The notes below the pieces were generated by a model. It was not told where the DNA came from. It did no database searches and was given only the letters and a program-made list of their open reading frames with translations. Shown here piece after piece: positions 1 to 10,930 of a DNA stretch of 64,000 nucleotides. Numbering within the stretch: the first letter of the stretch is position 1; each line of letters opens with the position of its first letter. A program made the position numbers and the translations under genes. This DNA comes from Vitis vinifera (taxonomy: Eukaryota > Streptophyta > Magnoliopsida > Vitales > Vitaceae): contig NC_081817.1 in assembly GCF_030704535.1 (NCBI RefSeq), positions 4,287,501 to 4,351,500 on the forward strand. Reading direction: 5' to 3'.

Positions 1-25
1 AAAGAAATGATCACACTGTTAAGGC

Positions 26-243
26 GAGGACTTTTCACAATAGTACGGTAATTTTAAAAAATTATTCTTAAATTATTGTAGTATAAGAAGTTATTCTAAA
101 TATATGTTAGTTTTTGCTACGTAAGAGAGAGGTGAACAAATAAATTTTTTTTAACCAAAATCGTCTTTTAAAAAGACGATTTTATTTCCATTTAAAAAAA
201 AATTCAAAAGGGAAATTGTCTCTTGAAGAGACGATTTCCCTTT
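26..243. repeat. Left terminal inverted repeat of the MULE
   Basis: An AT-rich stretch with the core TACGGTAATTTTAAAAAATT followed by TTCTTAAATTATTGTAGTA aligns to the reverse complement of about 10841-11045. The order of later landmarks is also mirrored: an AAATCGTCTTTT/AAAAGACGATTT hairpin at 157-183 and a GGGAAAT...ATTTCCC palindrome at 210-240. TIRs of about 200 bp are usual for MULEs. The exact outer end is uncertain. Confidence 0.8.
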
Positions 244-380
244 AATTTTTTTTTAAATTAATATTATAAAAAAAATTTTAAACTCCCAAATTAAAAGAAA
301 AAATTAATATTACAAAAAAATTGGAAACTAATTTAAAAAAAAATTCAAAGGGAAATTGTCTCTTGAAGAGATGATTTCCC
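157..380. repeat. Left palindrome zone of the MULE
   Basis: Three palindromes occur here: 157-183 (AAATCGTC core), 210-240 and 350-380. The latter two have arms GGGAAAT(T/C)GTCTCTT and AAGAGA(C/T)GATTTCCC. The spacer sequences (AT-rich, including TTGGAAACTAATTT and AAATCCCAAATTAAAAG-like strings) recur at 400-600 and, inverted, at the right end. Bases 381-670 contain only these AT-rich spacers. Confidence 0.75.
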
Positions 381-680
381 TTTTAAAAAAATTTTTAAAA
401 TTAATATTATAAAAAATAATATTTTTTTTTTAAGAAAATCCCAAATTAAAAGAAAAAATGAATATTACAAAAAAAATTGGGAACTAATTTTAAAAAAAAT
501 AATTTTTAAATTAATATTATAAACAATAATTTTTTTTAAAAAAAATCCCAAATTAAAAGAAAAAAATTAATATTACAAAAAAATTGGAAAATAAATTCAT
601 TATTTTGAATAATTTTTTTAAACGATTTATAATGAAATTATTATTAAATAATGTGAGTTATATTTCAAATTTAATTGCAG

Positions 681-2175
681 ATTATATGGGAGTCATATAC
701 TGATGATGTCATCTCTGCACTCCTAAATTACTGTACTATTGCTTCTGACTTGTGGTTGACTATTTCACCCCTTATTTGGTTCCTCATAATGGAGTGGCAT
801 AGACCTCATCGTGTTTTGAGGCAATTTGGGCTAGTACAACATATTCCCGAGCAATGCGATACAGAATTGGGCTTACATAGATATGATTTGAGGGATCGAC
901 ATGATTTTGATTGGATGAGTATTCATCACCACTATATTCAAAGGTAGGAGGCTAGGTACGATTATCTTGCTAGAGTTGAGGCAGCATATACTTCGTACGA
1001 GTATAACCACCCATTTATGGTGTGGCATCGTTCGATCACTTGCCTTTTTCTGATTCCACATGGATCTTCATGGGAGATAGTGGTAATTACAATGTCTTTT
1101 TATTTATTACTATTTTTTTTCCTTATTACAAAAACATCTAACTTTTTATTCTTAATTCTTACAGAACCGTAGTTTTCAACAAATACATTTATGGACTGCT
1201 CCAAATACACCAAATATCGGTCATCGTGATGCAATTCATCAATTATGTGCAACCACTTTAGAGGTTATACACGAGGCTGATCGGTTAGTTATTCCCCCTA
1301 ATGTCGTTGATACGGAAAGACAATCATCGGATGAGGAGGTTAGGATAAGATATGGTGGGGTGCGGACTAAGGGTGGTGGGGTCCGGAGTAGAGGTGGTGG
1401 AGTACGGACTAGATGTTCAGAGATCCACGAGGCCGATGAGTTTCTTATTCCCCCTAATGTCGTTGATGCGGAGAGACAATCATCAAATGAGGAGGTTGGG
1501 ATGACAGATATTGGGGTACGGACCAAAGGTCGTGGGGTGCGGACTAGAGGTCGTGGGGTACATCCTACAGGTAGTGGTGTACATACTAGAAGTGAAGGTG
1601 TTCGCACTAGAGGTGGAGGTGTACGAACACATGGAGGCCATATTTATGATGATCTACACTTCCATAGCGATGATGCATCTGTACATTTTCCACCATCAAC
1701 TCTACAACATTCTTCCTTCAATTTTTCTACACCACTTGACCAGTCACTGCCTTATTCATCAGCTCCATCCATTGCTGAGGGAGTGATATAGGAAGATGTT
1801 GGGACATCATTCATGCAGGAAATATTGCATTCTTATATTGATGGACTTTCTTTTCATATACCTATGTTGTCTAGTATTGATGTATCATTTACTCCACCTA
1901 CAGCACCACTCATTGCTTTGTCACCACAATCATTAGGACATCCATTTAGAGATGATGTGGCGACACAAATGCAATACTTTCCGTCACCACTTGTTGAACA
2001 ACAGCGAGAAGCACAGGTGTAAGATGAAGGACATGGACGAAGAAAAGGTCGAGGACGAGGACAAAGACGAGAAAATGGAGCAACATTAGATGGTCCCTCA
2101 GATCAATCCGAGTTGGAAAGATGTCACCAACGGCCACAACGAAGAAGGAAGCCTCCTTCATGTGGCACACATTGA
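681..2175 (+). pseudogene. Plant mobile domain (PMD) gene remnant, C-terminal part, inside the MULE
   Basis: The reading frame opens right after an acceptor-like TTTAATTGCAG (ends at 680). It encodes the C-terminal part of a PMD of the type found in 'serine/threonine-protein phosphatase 7 long form homolog' and MAIN/MAIL1-like proteins (motifs EWHRPHRVLRQFG, then W..R........HPFMVWH). A second intron probably spans from just after the WE(I/V) codons near 1080 to an acceptor CTTACAG at about 1158-1164. The tail is rich in GVRTRG repeats and ends at TGA 2173-2175. In-frame stops are TAG 945-947 (from TGG), TAG 1789-1791 (probably from CAG) and TAA 2020-2022 (probably from CAA). The N-terminal half of the PMD is absent; only repeats lie upstream. 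PMD proteins are known both as host factors in silencing and meristem maintenance and as transposon-encoded proteins of unknown function. This copy is broken. Confidence 0.75.
1270..1581 (+). repeat. 156-bp in-frame tandem duplication in the PMD gene tail
   Basis: The block starting CACGAGGCTGAT at 1270 recurs at 1426 as CACGAGGCCGAT. Both copies contain the coding motif IPPNVVD followed by ERQSS, then GVRT(K/R)G repeats. The unit is 156 nt (52 codons), so the duplication preserves the frame and doubled an Arg/Gly-rich segment. Confidence 0.75.
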
Positions 2176-3289
2176 TGACTTTTATATCTTTTATCGAACA
2201 TAAATTGATGATACATGTTTTTTTGTTGCTTCTTCATTTATTTGTATTGATGATGCATACTAACTTTTATTGGTTGTTAGTTTATTAATGACGTATGTTA
2301 ATTTATCATCTACTACTATTGAAGTTGTCATATAGTAATATTGAATTTTAATATTTTAGTTTTGCTGGTATTCATGGTTGATATTTTGTTAGTTGTTACA
2401 ATATTTGTTGAGTTATTAGTTTATATATATGAACTACATATTAGTTTTTTTTATTCATAATAGTAGTTGTTTTTTTATCATTGATTATTTGAATACGTTT
2501 GATTGTTTAGGGATTGAACATATTAATACAAGTTATGAGTTGATATATGTATATATTTTCTTTGTTCATGGTTCATATGAATAAGGTTATTAGTTTTTTT
2601 GCATTCACGATAATAATTGCATTTCTATCATGGTTGATATTATATTATTTATTGGGCTATTTGTTGATTTTTTAACATTTACATAAATAATGTTATTGGT
2701 TTTTTATAAAATATTATTTTATTTTAATTTATTTTTTTTACATTTAAATGTTCATTTTATAGTGAAATTTGAAATAATATTTTTTATTTAAAAATTTATA
2801 TAATAAAATTAATTTAAAAATTATAACAAAATAAGATGATTTATTTATAAATAATTATTTAATAAATTAATAACAATTTTTTTTTTATAAAATCATTTTT
2901 CACATAAACAAAAAAATAGATAAATATTATTTATCTTATAAATAAAAACCAATATGAAACTAAATTAATTTTATTAGTTGTAATTAATTAAAATAATTTA
3001 AAGAAAAATTGAAGATTAAGAACAATTAACATTATTTAACGTACATTTTTTTAATATTTTATTCATTTTATTGTGAAATTTGAACTTAAAGATTAATATT
3101 TTTCATCTTAAAATTTAGACAATAAAATTAATTTAAAAATTAAAATAAAACAAAATTATTTATTTTGTAATTAATTATTTAATAAATTAATAAAAAAAAT
3201 TATTTTTTTAGACTCATTTATTCACATAAATTGATAATAGTTTTTTTTTTAATTGCAAAGTGCAAAAAAAATAATAATAATAGATAAAT
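2176..3289. other. AT-rich spacer 3' of the PMD pseudogene
   Basis: No gene was seen. The sequence is strongly AT-rich with short recurrent phrases (AATAAAATTAATTTAAAAATTA at about 2800 and again at about 3120; ATAAATAATTATTTAATAAATTAATA at about 2848 and, in similar form, about 3165). This suggests an old duplication of about 320 bp. It lies between the 3' ends of the two convergent MULE genes. Confidence 0.5.
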
Positions 3290-4360
3290 ATTATTTATCT
3301 TATATTAAATATTATTTATCATTTCCAATTGGGAAATTTTTCTTTTTTAAGGGAATTCTCTTTCGGATTTTTTTTAATTTATTTATTTTTTATTTTGCAA
3401 ATCATTTCCCATTTTTTGGGATTTTTTATTTTTATTTTTAATGGGAAATCGTCTCTTCCCTTTGGGATTTTTTTAAATGAAAAAAAAATTTGGAAAATCA
3501 TATCCAATTGGGATTTTTTTTTTTTTTTAAGGGAATTCCTTTTCGGATTTTTATTTTTTATTTTTATTTTGGCAAATCACGATTTCCCTTTGGGATTTTT
3601 TTAAATTTTTTTTAAAAAAAATTGGGAAATCATATCCAATTGGGAATTTTTTTTTTTAAAGAGAATTCCCTTTTGGATTTTTATTTTTTATTTTTTATTT
3701 TTATTTTGGAAAATCATTTCCAATTTTTTGGGATTTTTTTAAATTAAAAAAAAAAATTGGGAAATCATATCCAATTTTTTGGGATTTTTTTTTAATGAGA
3801 AATTATCTCTTCAAGAGATGATTCTCTTTGGGATTTTTTTAAATTTAAAAAAAAAAAAAAAAGTTTGGGAAATCATATCCAATTGGGATTTTTTTTTTTA
3901 AGGGAATTCCCTTTTGGATTTTTATTTTTTATTTTTTATTTTTATTTTGGCAAATCATTTCCAATTTTTTGGGATTTTTTTTAAATTAAAAAAAATTTTG
4001 GGAAATCATATCCAATTGGGATTTTTTTTTTTTTTTTTTTTTTAAGGGAATTCTCTTTTGGAGTTTTTTTTTTTTTTTTGGCAAATCATTTCCAATTTTT
4101 TGGGATTTTTTTTAATGGGAAATTGTCTCTTCAAGAGACAATTTCCCTTTGGGATTTTTCTAAATTGTAATTTTTTTTTTTTTGGAAATCATATCAAATT
4201 GGGAATTTTATTTATTTTATTTATTTTTTATTTTTAAGGTAATTCCCTTTCGGATTTATTTTTTATTTTTTATTTTTATTTTGGAAAATCATTTCCAATT
4301 TTTTGGGATTTTTTTTTAATGGGAAATCATCTCTTCAAGAGACGATTTCCTTTTATAAAT
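3290..4360. repeat. Central repeat zone of the MULE with palindromes
   Basis: Six or seven degenerate tandem units of about 130-200 bp share the phrases GGGAAATCATATCCAATTGGG, AAGGGAATTCCCTTT(T/C)GGATTTTTATT and AAATCATTTCCAATTTTTTGGG. Embedded palindromes of the GGGAAAT...TCTCTT/AAGAGA...ATTTCCC type lie at 3797-3826, 4117-4147 and 4321-4350. The zone lies between the convergent 3' ends of the two MULE genes, not at an element end. The short ORFs here are low-complexity. Confidence 0.75.
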
Positions 4361-4628
4361 AATTGTATGAGTATATTTAATTTTTTAATTTTAAAATCCA
4401 CTTTTAATATATTTTTATATAAAATTGTATTATTTCTTTTTATAATATATATAATTAATGGTACCAATTCCAATTAAAATTTGAAATTTCCTGCTTCATT
4501 TAAATAATTTCATGAGTTTATTACAAGACATTTGAATGACATTATATGGAAATAACTCAATGTTCATATTTAATGTTAAAAAAAAACTTTCATTTAAATA
4601 ATTAAATTTTGAACTAGAACTTACAATA

Positions 4629-7198
4629 TCATTGAGCGGTTGTGTTAGAAGACTCCCCTCTGTTAGGACATTTTCGCTGATTGTGACCCTCTTGTTTACA
4701 AAGCCCACATCGCACTTTAACACTTGGTTCTCTCCAATCCATTTCATTCCTAATCCTTGAAGATCTTGGTCTTCCTTTATCATGTACTAGAGTTGGATTA
4801 GGATAAACAATTGGAAAATTAGGCTCTGGCCAATAAGCTTGATGTGGAATTGGATTGAATTAAGGTGTATAGCAACAAGCATTTACATCCATCCTATAAT
4901 GTTTGTCAACAAATTGCCAACTATCAATCCTTGCACGTGCACATACAACCAACACATGTGAACATGGTATACCAAATGATTGCCATTTATTACAAGTACA
5001 TGTTCTTTTTTTCAATTTCACAATTTGTATATTGTTTCCTTTATCCATATGAAACCCATGGGGAGAAGTTGTAACTTCAAATATCTCATTTGAACGGTGA
5101 AAAATATTAGCAGTGTGTCCACTAGCCCTTGATTGATATTTTGTTATTTTGTTAATGACATAGGAAGTATACAAATCTCCATTTGCCATTTGAGTTTGTA
5201 TCTCTGTTCGACGAGTCTCGAAATATGAAACACAACGATAGAAAGTTAATCAAACAAGAGTAGTGATAGGCAACATTCTAGCCCCTTTGAGCACTCCATT
5301 TATGCATTCAACAATATTTGTAGTCATCCACCCATACCGATGTCCTCCATCATGTGCCAAAGTCCATTTCTTTGTGTCCAACCTGTTAAACCATTCTAAG
5401 CATTTCTTATCTAATCGTTTTAACTCAGTCATACATGCCTCATACTTTCGTGGTTGATGTTAAGACCCTGCTCTATACACTAAGTTTTTTAACATCTTAT
5501 TTCTATATTTATCATTGAAATTGCTTGCCACATGCCTAAGACAATATCGATGGTGTGCATAAGGCGAGCTCCAACCAACACTAGGATCCCTAATGGTGGC
5601 TTGTATTCCTGCATGATGATCTGAAATGAGACATATGCCTTCTCTTTGTGTGACTTGAGTCCTTAATGTATAAAGAAACCAAGACCAATTATCTGATGAT
5701 TCATCTTCAACTATTGCAAATGCTAGAGGGAAGATATGACCATTAGCATCGATTGATGTTGCAATCAAAAGTTTCCCTATATATTTTTCATATAAAAAAG
5801 TACCATCTATTTGTATTATTGGTCTACAATGCTTAAATCCTTCAACACATGCCCCAAAAGCCCAGAACACACACATAAAACATTCATTTCCATTGCAACC
5901 TGCTAGTAATGATGTCTTCCAAACAACCTTAGTCCTAGGGTTAGTAAGTTTAATAATATTCATCCACCTAGGTAAAGTTTGGTAAGATTCATCCCAATCA
6001 CCAAATATCCTTATCATTGCTTTCCTCTTTGCTTCCTAAATCCTCTTATAATGAACATTATAACCAAATTTATCTTTCACTATTTGATGTAATGCAGCAA
6101 TTGAAATTGTGTGATCACTTTGGACTACATTTTGAACTTCTTGTGCAATGAAGGTTGAGCCTAATTGTGAGTGGTCTTGTGATAGTTTAGGGTAGATACA
6201 AGTGTGAGGACCTATGTACTTTGTTATCTCAAACAAACCATGACATTTACGACGACATGCACGAAGCCTCCAATTACAACCCTCAAACCATTTTTTACAC
6301 TTTATAGCCTAAATATCTGGCTCGGATTCAATAACAATCAAATGTTGATTCCTACATATAGAATAACGTTTAACAACATATTGTAAGTCTACCTTACTCT
6401 CAAACCGCAAACCCTTAAACAATTCATCTGATTCATTCCATAAGCCAGTGTGTGCTATTAAATCCTTGTCAGCGATGGAGTTAATTACATCCCAATTCAA
6501 TTCTCTAAATATTGGGGAAGGGACATCATGTTCACCACCACCTAGTAATGATGCATCATTTTCTGTATTTTCATTATCCTCCATGTCCATAATATCCTCA
6601 TTACTATCATCTTCATCAAATAACTCCACATTGTCATCATCATTTCCAGGTAAAATATCAACATAATTTCCAACTGTCATTACAATTGACTCAGTAACCC
6701 TTGCCATATCTATCCTAACTATAGGTTCTATGTCATTATCATAACTTTGCATATACATACGGAAAGATCTGTTATTTTCTACCATATGTTGACTTGGACC
6801 TAGACTTTCAATATGCAATGGGGTAGTAAAGCTACTAAGCACGGAGTGATAATCAATGGAAGAAGTTTGACAATACATTTCAATAGTATTTGGAGGAGGA
6901 GATTGTGTGACAACGGTAAACATTATCCTTACATCACCATCATCTCGAATAGGCAAAGGGACATAATTAACAGTATCATTTCCATTTGGAAAGGGAACTA
7001 GATATCAGAACACCATATTTAACTTGGTGTAAATACGATTAATATTCAAAGCATGACACAATTTTTCTTATAACTCATCAAATGTTATCATACTATTGAT
7101 TAAAACACCTTTATCAGGAGGACGATTATAACTTACCCAAATTCACAATCAATAATTTCACCCCTAGTATAGCACAACACCGTGGTGTAACCATCCAT
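4629..7198 (-). pseudogene. MURA-type MULE transposase pseudogene (7 stops, 1 frameshift)
   Basis: A single uninterrupted reading region of about 857 codons runs from ATG 7198-7196 to TGA 4631-4629. In order it shows an N-terminal MuDR-type domain (YLVPFPNG, YVPLPIRDDGDV), an acidic linker, a cysteine/tryptophan region (CKKWFEGCNWRLRA...GPHTC), and the transposase core with DGTFL and SDHHAGI (the two Asp). A later Glu lies in NIVECINGVLKG. A SWIM zinc finger follows (CTCNKWQSFGIPCSH), then a C-terminal zinc knuckle (CGLCKQEGHNQRKC). These match autonomous MuDR-like transposases. In-frame stops lie at 7068-7070, 7005-7007, 6309-6311, 6036-6038, 5460-5462, 5250-5252 and 4860-4862, and a 1-nt deletion near 7138-7142 shifts the first 20 codons. 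The domain layout and residues survive, so inactivation looks mutational rather than structural. Confidence 0.88.
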
Positions 7199-7269
7199 TA
7201 TCAAACCTATTCAAAAGATCAACAAAAAAGTATCATCATCAAAAAACTTTATGATAATAAATAATATAT

Positions 7270-7654
7270 ATTTTGCAAATCTATTTTACTAATATTATGG
7301 TGCATTGTCCATTACAATATATTTCTTTTCTTTTTTAAAAATGAATATTTAAATGTATATAATATAACATTTTAAATGTGCATTTACATATTATATAAGA
7401 TAAGACCAACTCTTGGACAATGTTTTACTTATATTTCTTATATTTTTATATTTTTTTTAATTAATATTATATGCAAAAAAATAATTTAATACTAACAACC
7501 ATTACTAAATCTATTTATTTTCTTTTATTATATATTCTAACATTTTACTATTATCTATTTCTTTTCTTTTTTAAAATAGATATGAAATGTATATAATATT
7601 TGAATATTTGAATATATATATATAATATGGTTACTATTTTATATTATACACAAT

Positions 7655-7715
<61 letters not shown>

Positions 7716-7894
7716 TATCCAATTAAATAAATCAAATAATATTTTAAATTTATTTCTACTTTAATTTGTTTTTAATTTTTAGCTCTCAATTTCTTACAAG
7801 AATTTTTTCAATAATTTAAGTCTAATGTTAATTTTTATAAAATATAGAATACAAATTCAAAATTTCGAATAATGTTCTACTTATATTTCTTATA

Positions 7895-7935
<41 letters not shown>

Positions 7936-8129
7936 ATGTATGCAAAAAAATAATTTCAAAATAATTTCACACTAATAATATTATATATTATAACATTTTA
8001 CAATTATATATTTCTTTTCTTTGTTAAAATGGACATTTAAATGTATATAATATTTTAATATTTTAATATTTAAATATATATTATATACCTTTAATACTCA
8101 CGCTTACTATGTTATATAATAGAAAATTA

Positions 8130-8178
<49 letters not shown>

Positions 8179-8830
8179 CATTAAAATATCCATTTAAATA
8201 AATCAAACAATATTTTAGTTTTATTTCTACTTTTATTTATTTTTATTTTTTAGCTCTCAATATCTTACAAGAATTATTTCAATAATTTAAGACTAATATT
8301 AATTTTTTTACAATATAGAAGATAAATTCATAATTTAGGATAATGTTCTACTTAAATTTCTTATATTTTAATATTTCTTAAATAATATTAAATGCAAAAA
8401 AAATAATTTAACACTAACCACCATTACTAAATTTATTTATTTTATTTTATTATATATTCTAACATTTTACAATTATATATTTCTTTTTTTTTATTTTTTA
8501 AAATGGATATTTAAATGTATATAATATTTTAATATTAAAATATATATTAGATACATTTAATAGTCACGGTTACTATTTTATATTTGTGTTAAATTACTTT
8601 ATATATAATAAATCAAATAACATTTTGGTTTTATTTTTCCTTTTATTTATATTTTTATTTTTATTTTTACATCTCATTGTTTTACAACAATTTTGTCAAT
8701 TATTTAACACTATTATTAATTTTAAAAATATATAAGATCAATTCATAATTTTGGATAATGTTGTATTTGTATTTTTTAAATTTTAATATTTTTTAAAATC
8801 ATATATTATGCAAAATATATAGAAATATAA
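7270..8830. repeat. About 450-bp tandem repeat upstream of the transposase
   Basis: Landmarks recur in order with 416-471 bp spacing. AATGTT(T/C)TACTTATATTTCTTATAT lies at about 7419, 7870, 8341 and 8757. TATTTCTTTTCTTT followed by ATGTATATAATAT lies at about 7313, 7549, 8000 and 8470. TTAGCTCTCAAT(T/A)TCTTACAAGAATT lies at about 7780 and 8250. (TA)n tracts at 7656-7710, 7906-7930 and 8135-8173 are part of the unit. The array occupies the 5' flank of the leftward transposase gene; 8830-9240 is further AT-rich DNA without a recognisable feature. Confidence 0.7.
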
Positions 8831-9357
8831 TTATTCTATTATTATTATTTTTCATCCTCATTTTATCAATATTTTATTTTATTTTTAAATTTTAATTTTA
8901 ATATTTTATTGATAAACATAAGCAATAATCCTATTATTTAATATTAATTAAATAAACTAATATCATTTTTATTTTTTTTAATGATTTAATTCATTTATCT
9001 AATTTACAACAAATAATATTCTAACAAAATTATCATAAATCAAATAAATTTAAAAAAAAAAATACATGTAACAACAAATATCTATCATGCATTACACAAT
9101 AAATATGAAATAAAGACAAAAATATTACCTACCAATAAAAACTGATATAATAATAAAAACTATAGATCATAAAATAAAATAAAGCAAAAATATTATCTTA
9201 TGAGATATGCTCAAAGTCTACCAAAGATGGAAGGTGAAAAACTGAGAAGTGAAAATTTGAGTTTCAAGTGGGAAGAGGGGGAAAATGTAAGTGAATAAGT
9301 TTGAAGGTGAAAATTATAAAGAAAAAGTTTGAAAGTGAAAATGAGAATAAAGAAGGT

Positions 9358-9365
9358 AATTTATA
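9358..9365 (-). promoter_or_regulatory. Possible TATA box for the transposase transcript
   Basis: Reading leftward, CTATAAATTACC contains a TATAAAT motif in a less AT-extreme region (9240-9460). It is 2.2 kb upstream of the ATG, so a long leader or a 5' intron would be needed. The evidence is motif and position only. Confidence 0.2.
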
Positions 9366-9461
9366 GTGTATGAGAAGTTGTAAAAAGGTATGATGAGTGG
9401 TTAAAGTTTGAGTTTCAAATGGAATTGGTAGAGTGTAACGGTATGATGCCAAACGTTTTTC

Positions 9462-9562
9462 TTCAAAATAGCAAACGGGCTAGCTATGATAGCAAACGGG
9501 TCAGCTATGATAGCAAACGGTCTTGTTCAAAATAGCAAACGGGCTAGCTATGGGCTAGCTAT
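9462..9562. repeat. Short tandem repeat ATAGCAAACGGG(C/T)(T/C)AGCTATG
   Basis: Four variants of a 21-24 bp unit containing AGCAAACGG and GGGCTAGCTAT lie side by side. GGGCTAGCTAT appears three times in all. Among its AT-rich surroundings this is a GC-rich island in the upstream region of the transposase gene. It could be a protein-binding array; no direct evidence of function. Confidence 0.7.
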
Positions 9563-9599
9563 TGGGGAATGTTTTTTTTTCTTTTTATTTTTGCCAAAT

Positions 9600-10930
9600 G
9601 GTACGATTTCACATTAAATAAAGAATAAATATTTTTTTAAGAGAAATCGTCTCTTAAAAGACAATTTCACTTAAATTTTTTTTCATGAATTTTTTTTTTA
9701 ATTTGGGATTTTTTTTAATTTATTTTTAAAAAATGTTAACTTTTTTTTAAAGGGAAATAGTCTCTTCAAGAGACGATTTCCCTTTGGGATTTTTTTTTTA
9801 TTTGGGATTTTTTAAAAAAATTATTTTTTGTAATATTAAATTTTTTTAATGGGAAATCGTCTCAAAAGATTTACATTAGGGAATTTTTTTTTTAATTTGG
9901 GATTTTCTTAATTTTTTTTAAAAAAAATATTTTTTTTAATGGGAAATCGTCTCTTGTTTTTTTTTAATTTTTTTTTAAATATTATTTTTTATTAATGGGA
10001 AATCGTCTCTTCAAGAGACGATTTCCTTGAAATTTTTTTAAAAAAATTAGTTTCCAATTTTTTTTGTAATATTAATTTTTTCTTTTAATTTGGGAATTTT
10101 TTTAAAATTAATTTTATAATATTAATTAAAAAAAAATTAAGGAAAATCATCTATTCAAGAGACGATTTCCCTTTTAAATTTTTATTTATTTTTTAAATTG
10201 GAAAATCGTCTCTTGAAGAGACGATTTCCTTTGAATTTTTTTTTCTCGTTTATAATTTTTTTGTAATATTAATTTTTTCTTTTAATTTGGGATTTTTTTA
10301 AATTATTTTTTATAATATTAATTTAAATTTTTTTAAATTAGTTTCCAATTTTTTTCTTTTAATTTGGGATTTTTTAAAAAATATATATTTTTTATAATAT
10401 TAATTTTTTTTTTAAAAATGAGGGAAATCGTCTCTTGAAGAGACAATTTCCCTTTGATTTTTTTTTAAAAAAAAATTAGTTTCCAATTTTTTTCTTTTAA
10501 TTTGGGATTTTTTAAAAAAAAAAATTATTTTTTATAATATTAATTTAAAAAAAAAATTTAAGGGAAATGTCTCTTGAAGAGACCATTTTCCTTTGAATTT
10601 TTTTTAAAAAAATTAGTTTCCAATTTTTTTGTAATATTAATTTTTTCTTTTAATTTGGGATTTTTTAAAATTATTTTTTATAATATTAATTTAATTTTTT
10701 TTAATTAGTTTCCAATTTTTTTCTTTTAATTTGATTTTTAAAAAATATTTTTTATAATATTAATTTTAAAAAATAATTTTAAGGGAAATCGTCTCTTGAA
10801 TAGAAAAAAAAAATTGGAAACTAATTTAAAAAAAAAAATCAAAGGGAAATCGTATCTTGAAGAGACGATTTCCCTTTTGAATTTTTTTTTTTTAAATGGA
10901 AATAAAATCGTCTTTTTAAAATACGATTTT
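9600..10930. repeat. Right palindrome array of the MULE
   Basis: Complete or near-complete palindromes of the type arm GGGAAATCGTCTCTT plus its complement lie at 9641-9670, 9752-9782, 9997-10026, 10141-10171, 10200-10229, 10422-10452, 10562-10591 and 10844-10874. Half or damaged sites lie at 9850-9880, 9938-9953 and 10783-10800. An AAATCGTC-type hairpin at 10904-10930 mirrors the one at 157-183. Spacers repeat AATTAGTTTCCAATTTTTTT, GTAATATTAATTTTTTC and TTTTAATTTGGGATTTTTT, giving a degenerate tandem unit of about 100-200 bp. Confidence 0.8.

Noticed and set aside
3253-3604. Phe/Ile-rich ORFs on the plus strand
   Set aside because: Low-complexity products of the poly-T repeat zone of the MULE.
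26-4400. Idea that the left part and the transposase part are two separate MULEs
   Set aside because: The TIRs at about 26-243 and 10841-11045 match each other, and no TIR-like end was seen at the central repeat zone.
9264-9452. 62-codon minus-strand ORF in the MULE right flank
   Set aside because: Low-complexity Phe/Leu/Thr composition; lies in the probable promoter region of the transposase.
157-10930. CRISPR-like array of palindromes and spacers
   Set aside because: The spacers are AT-rich, repetitive and of unequal length, and this is a plant transposon between TIRs.
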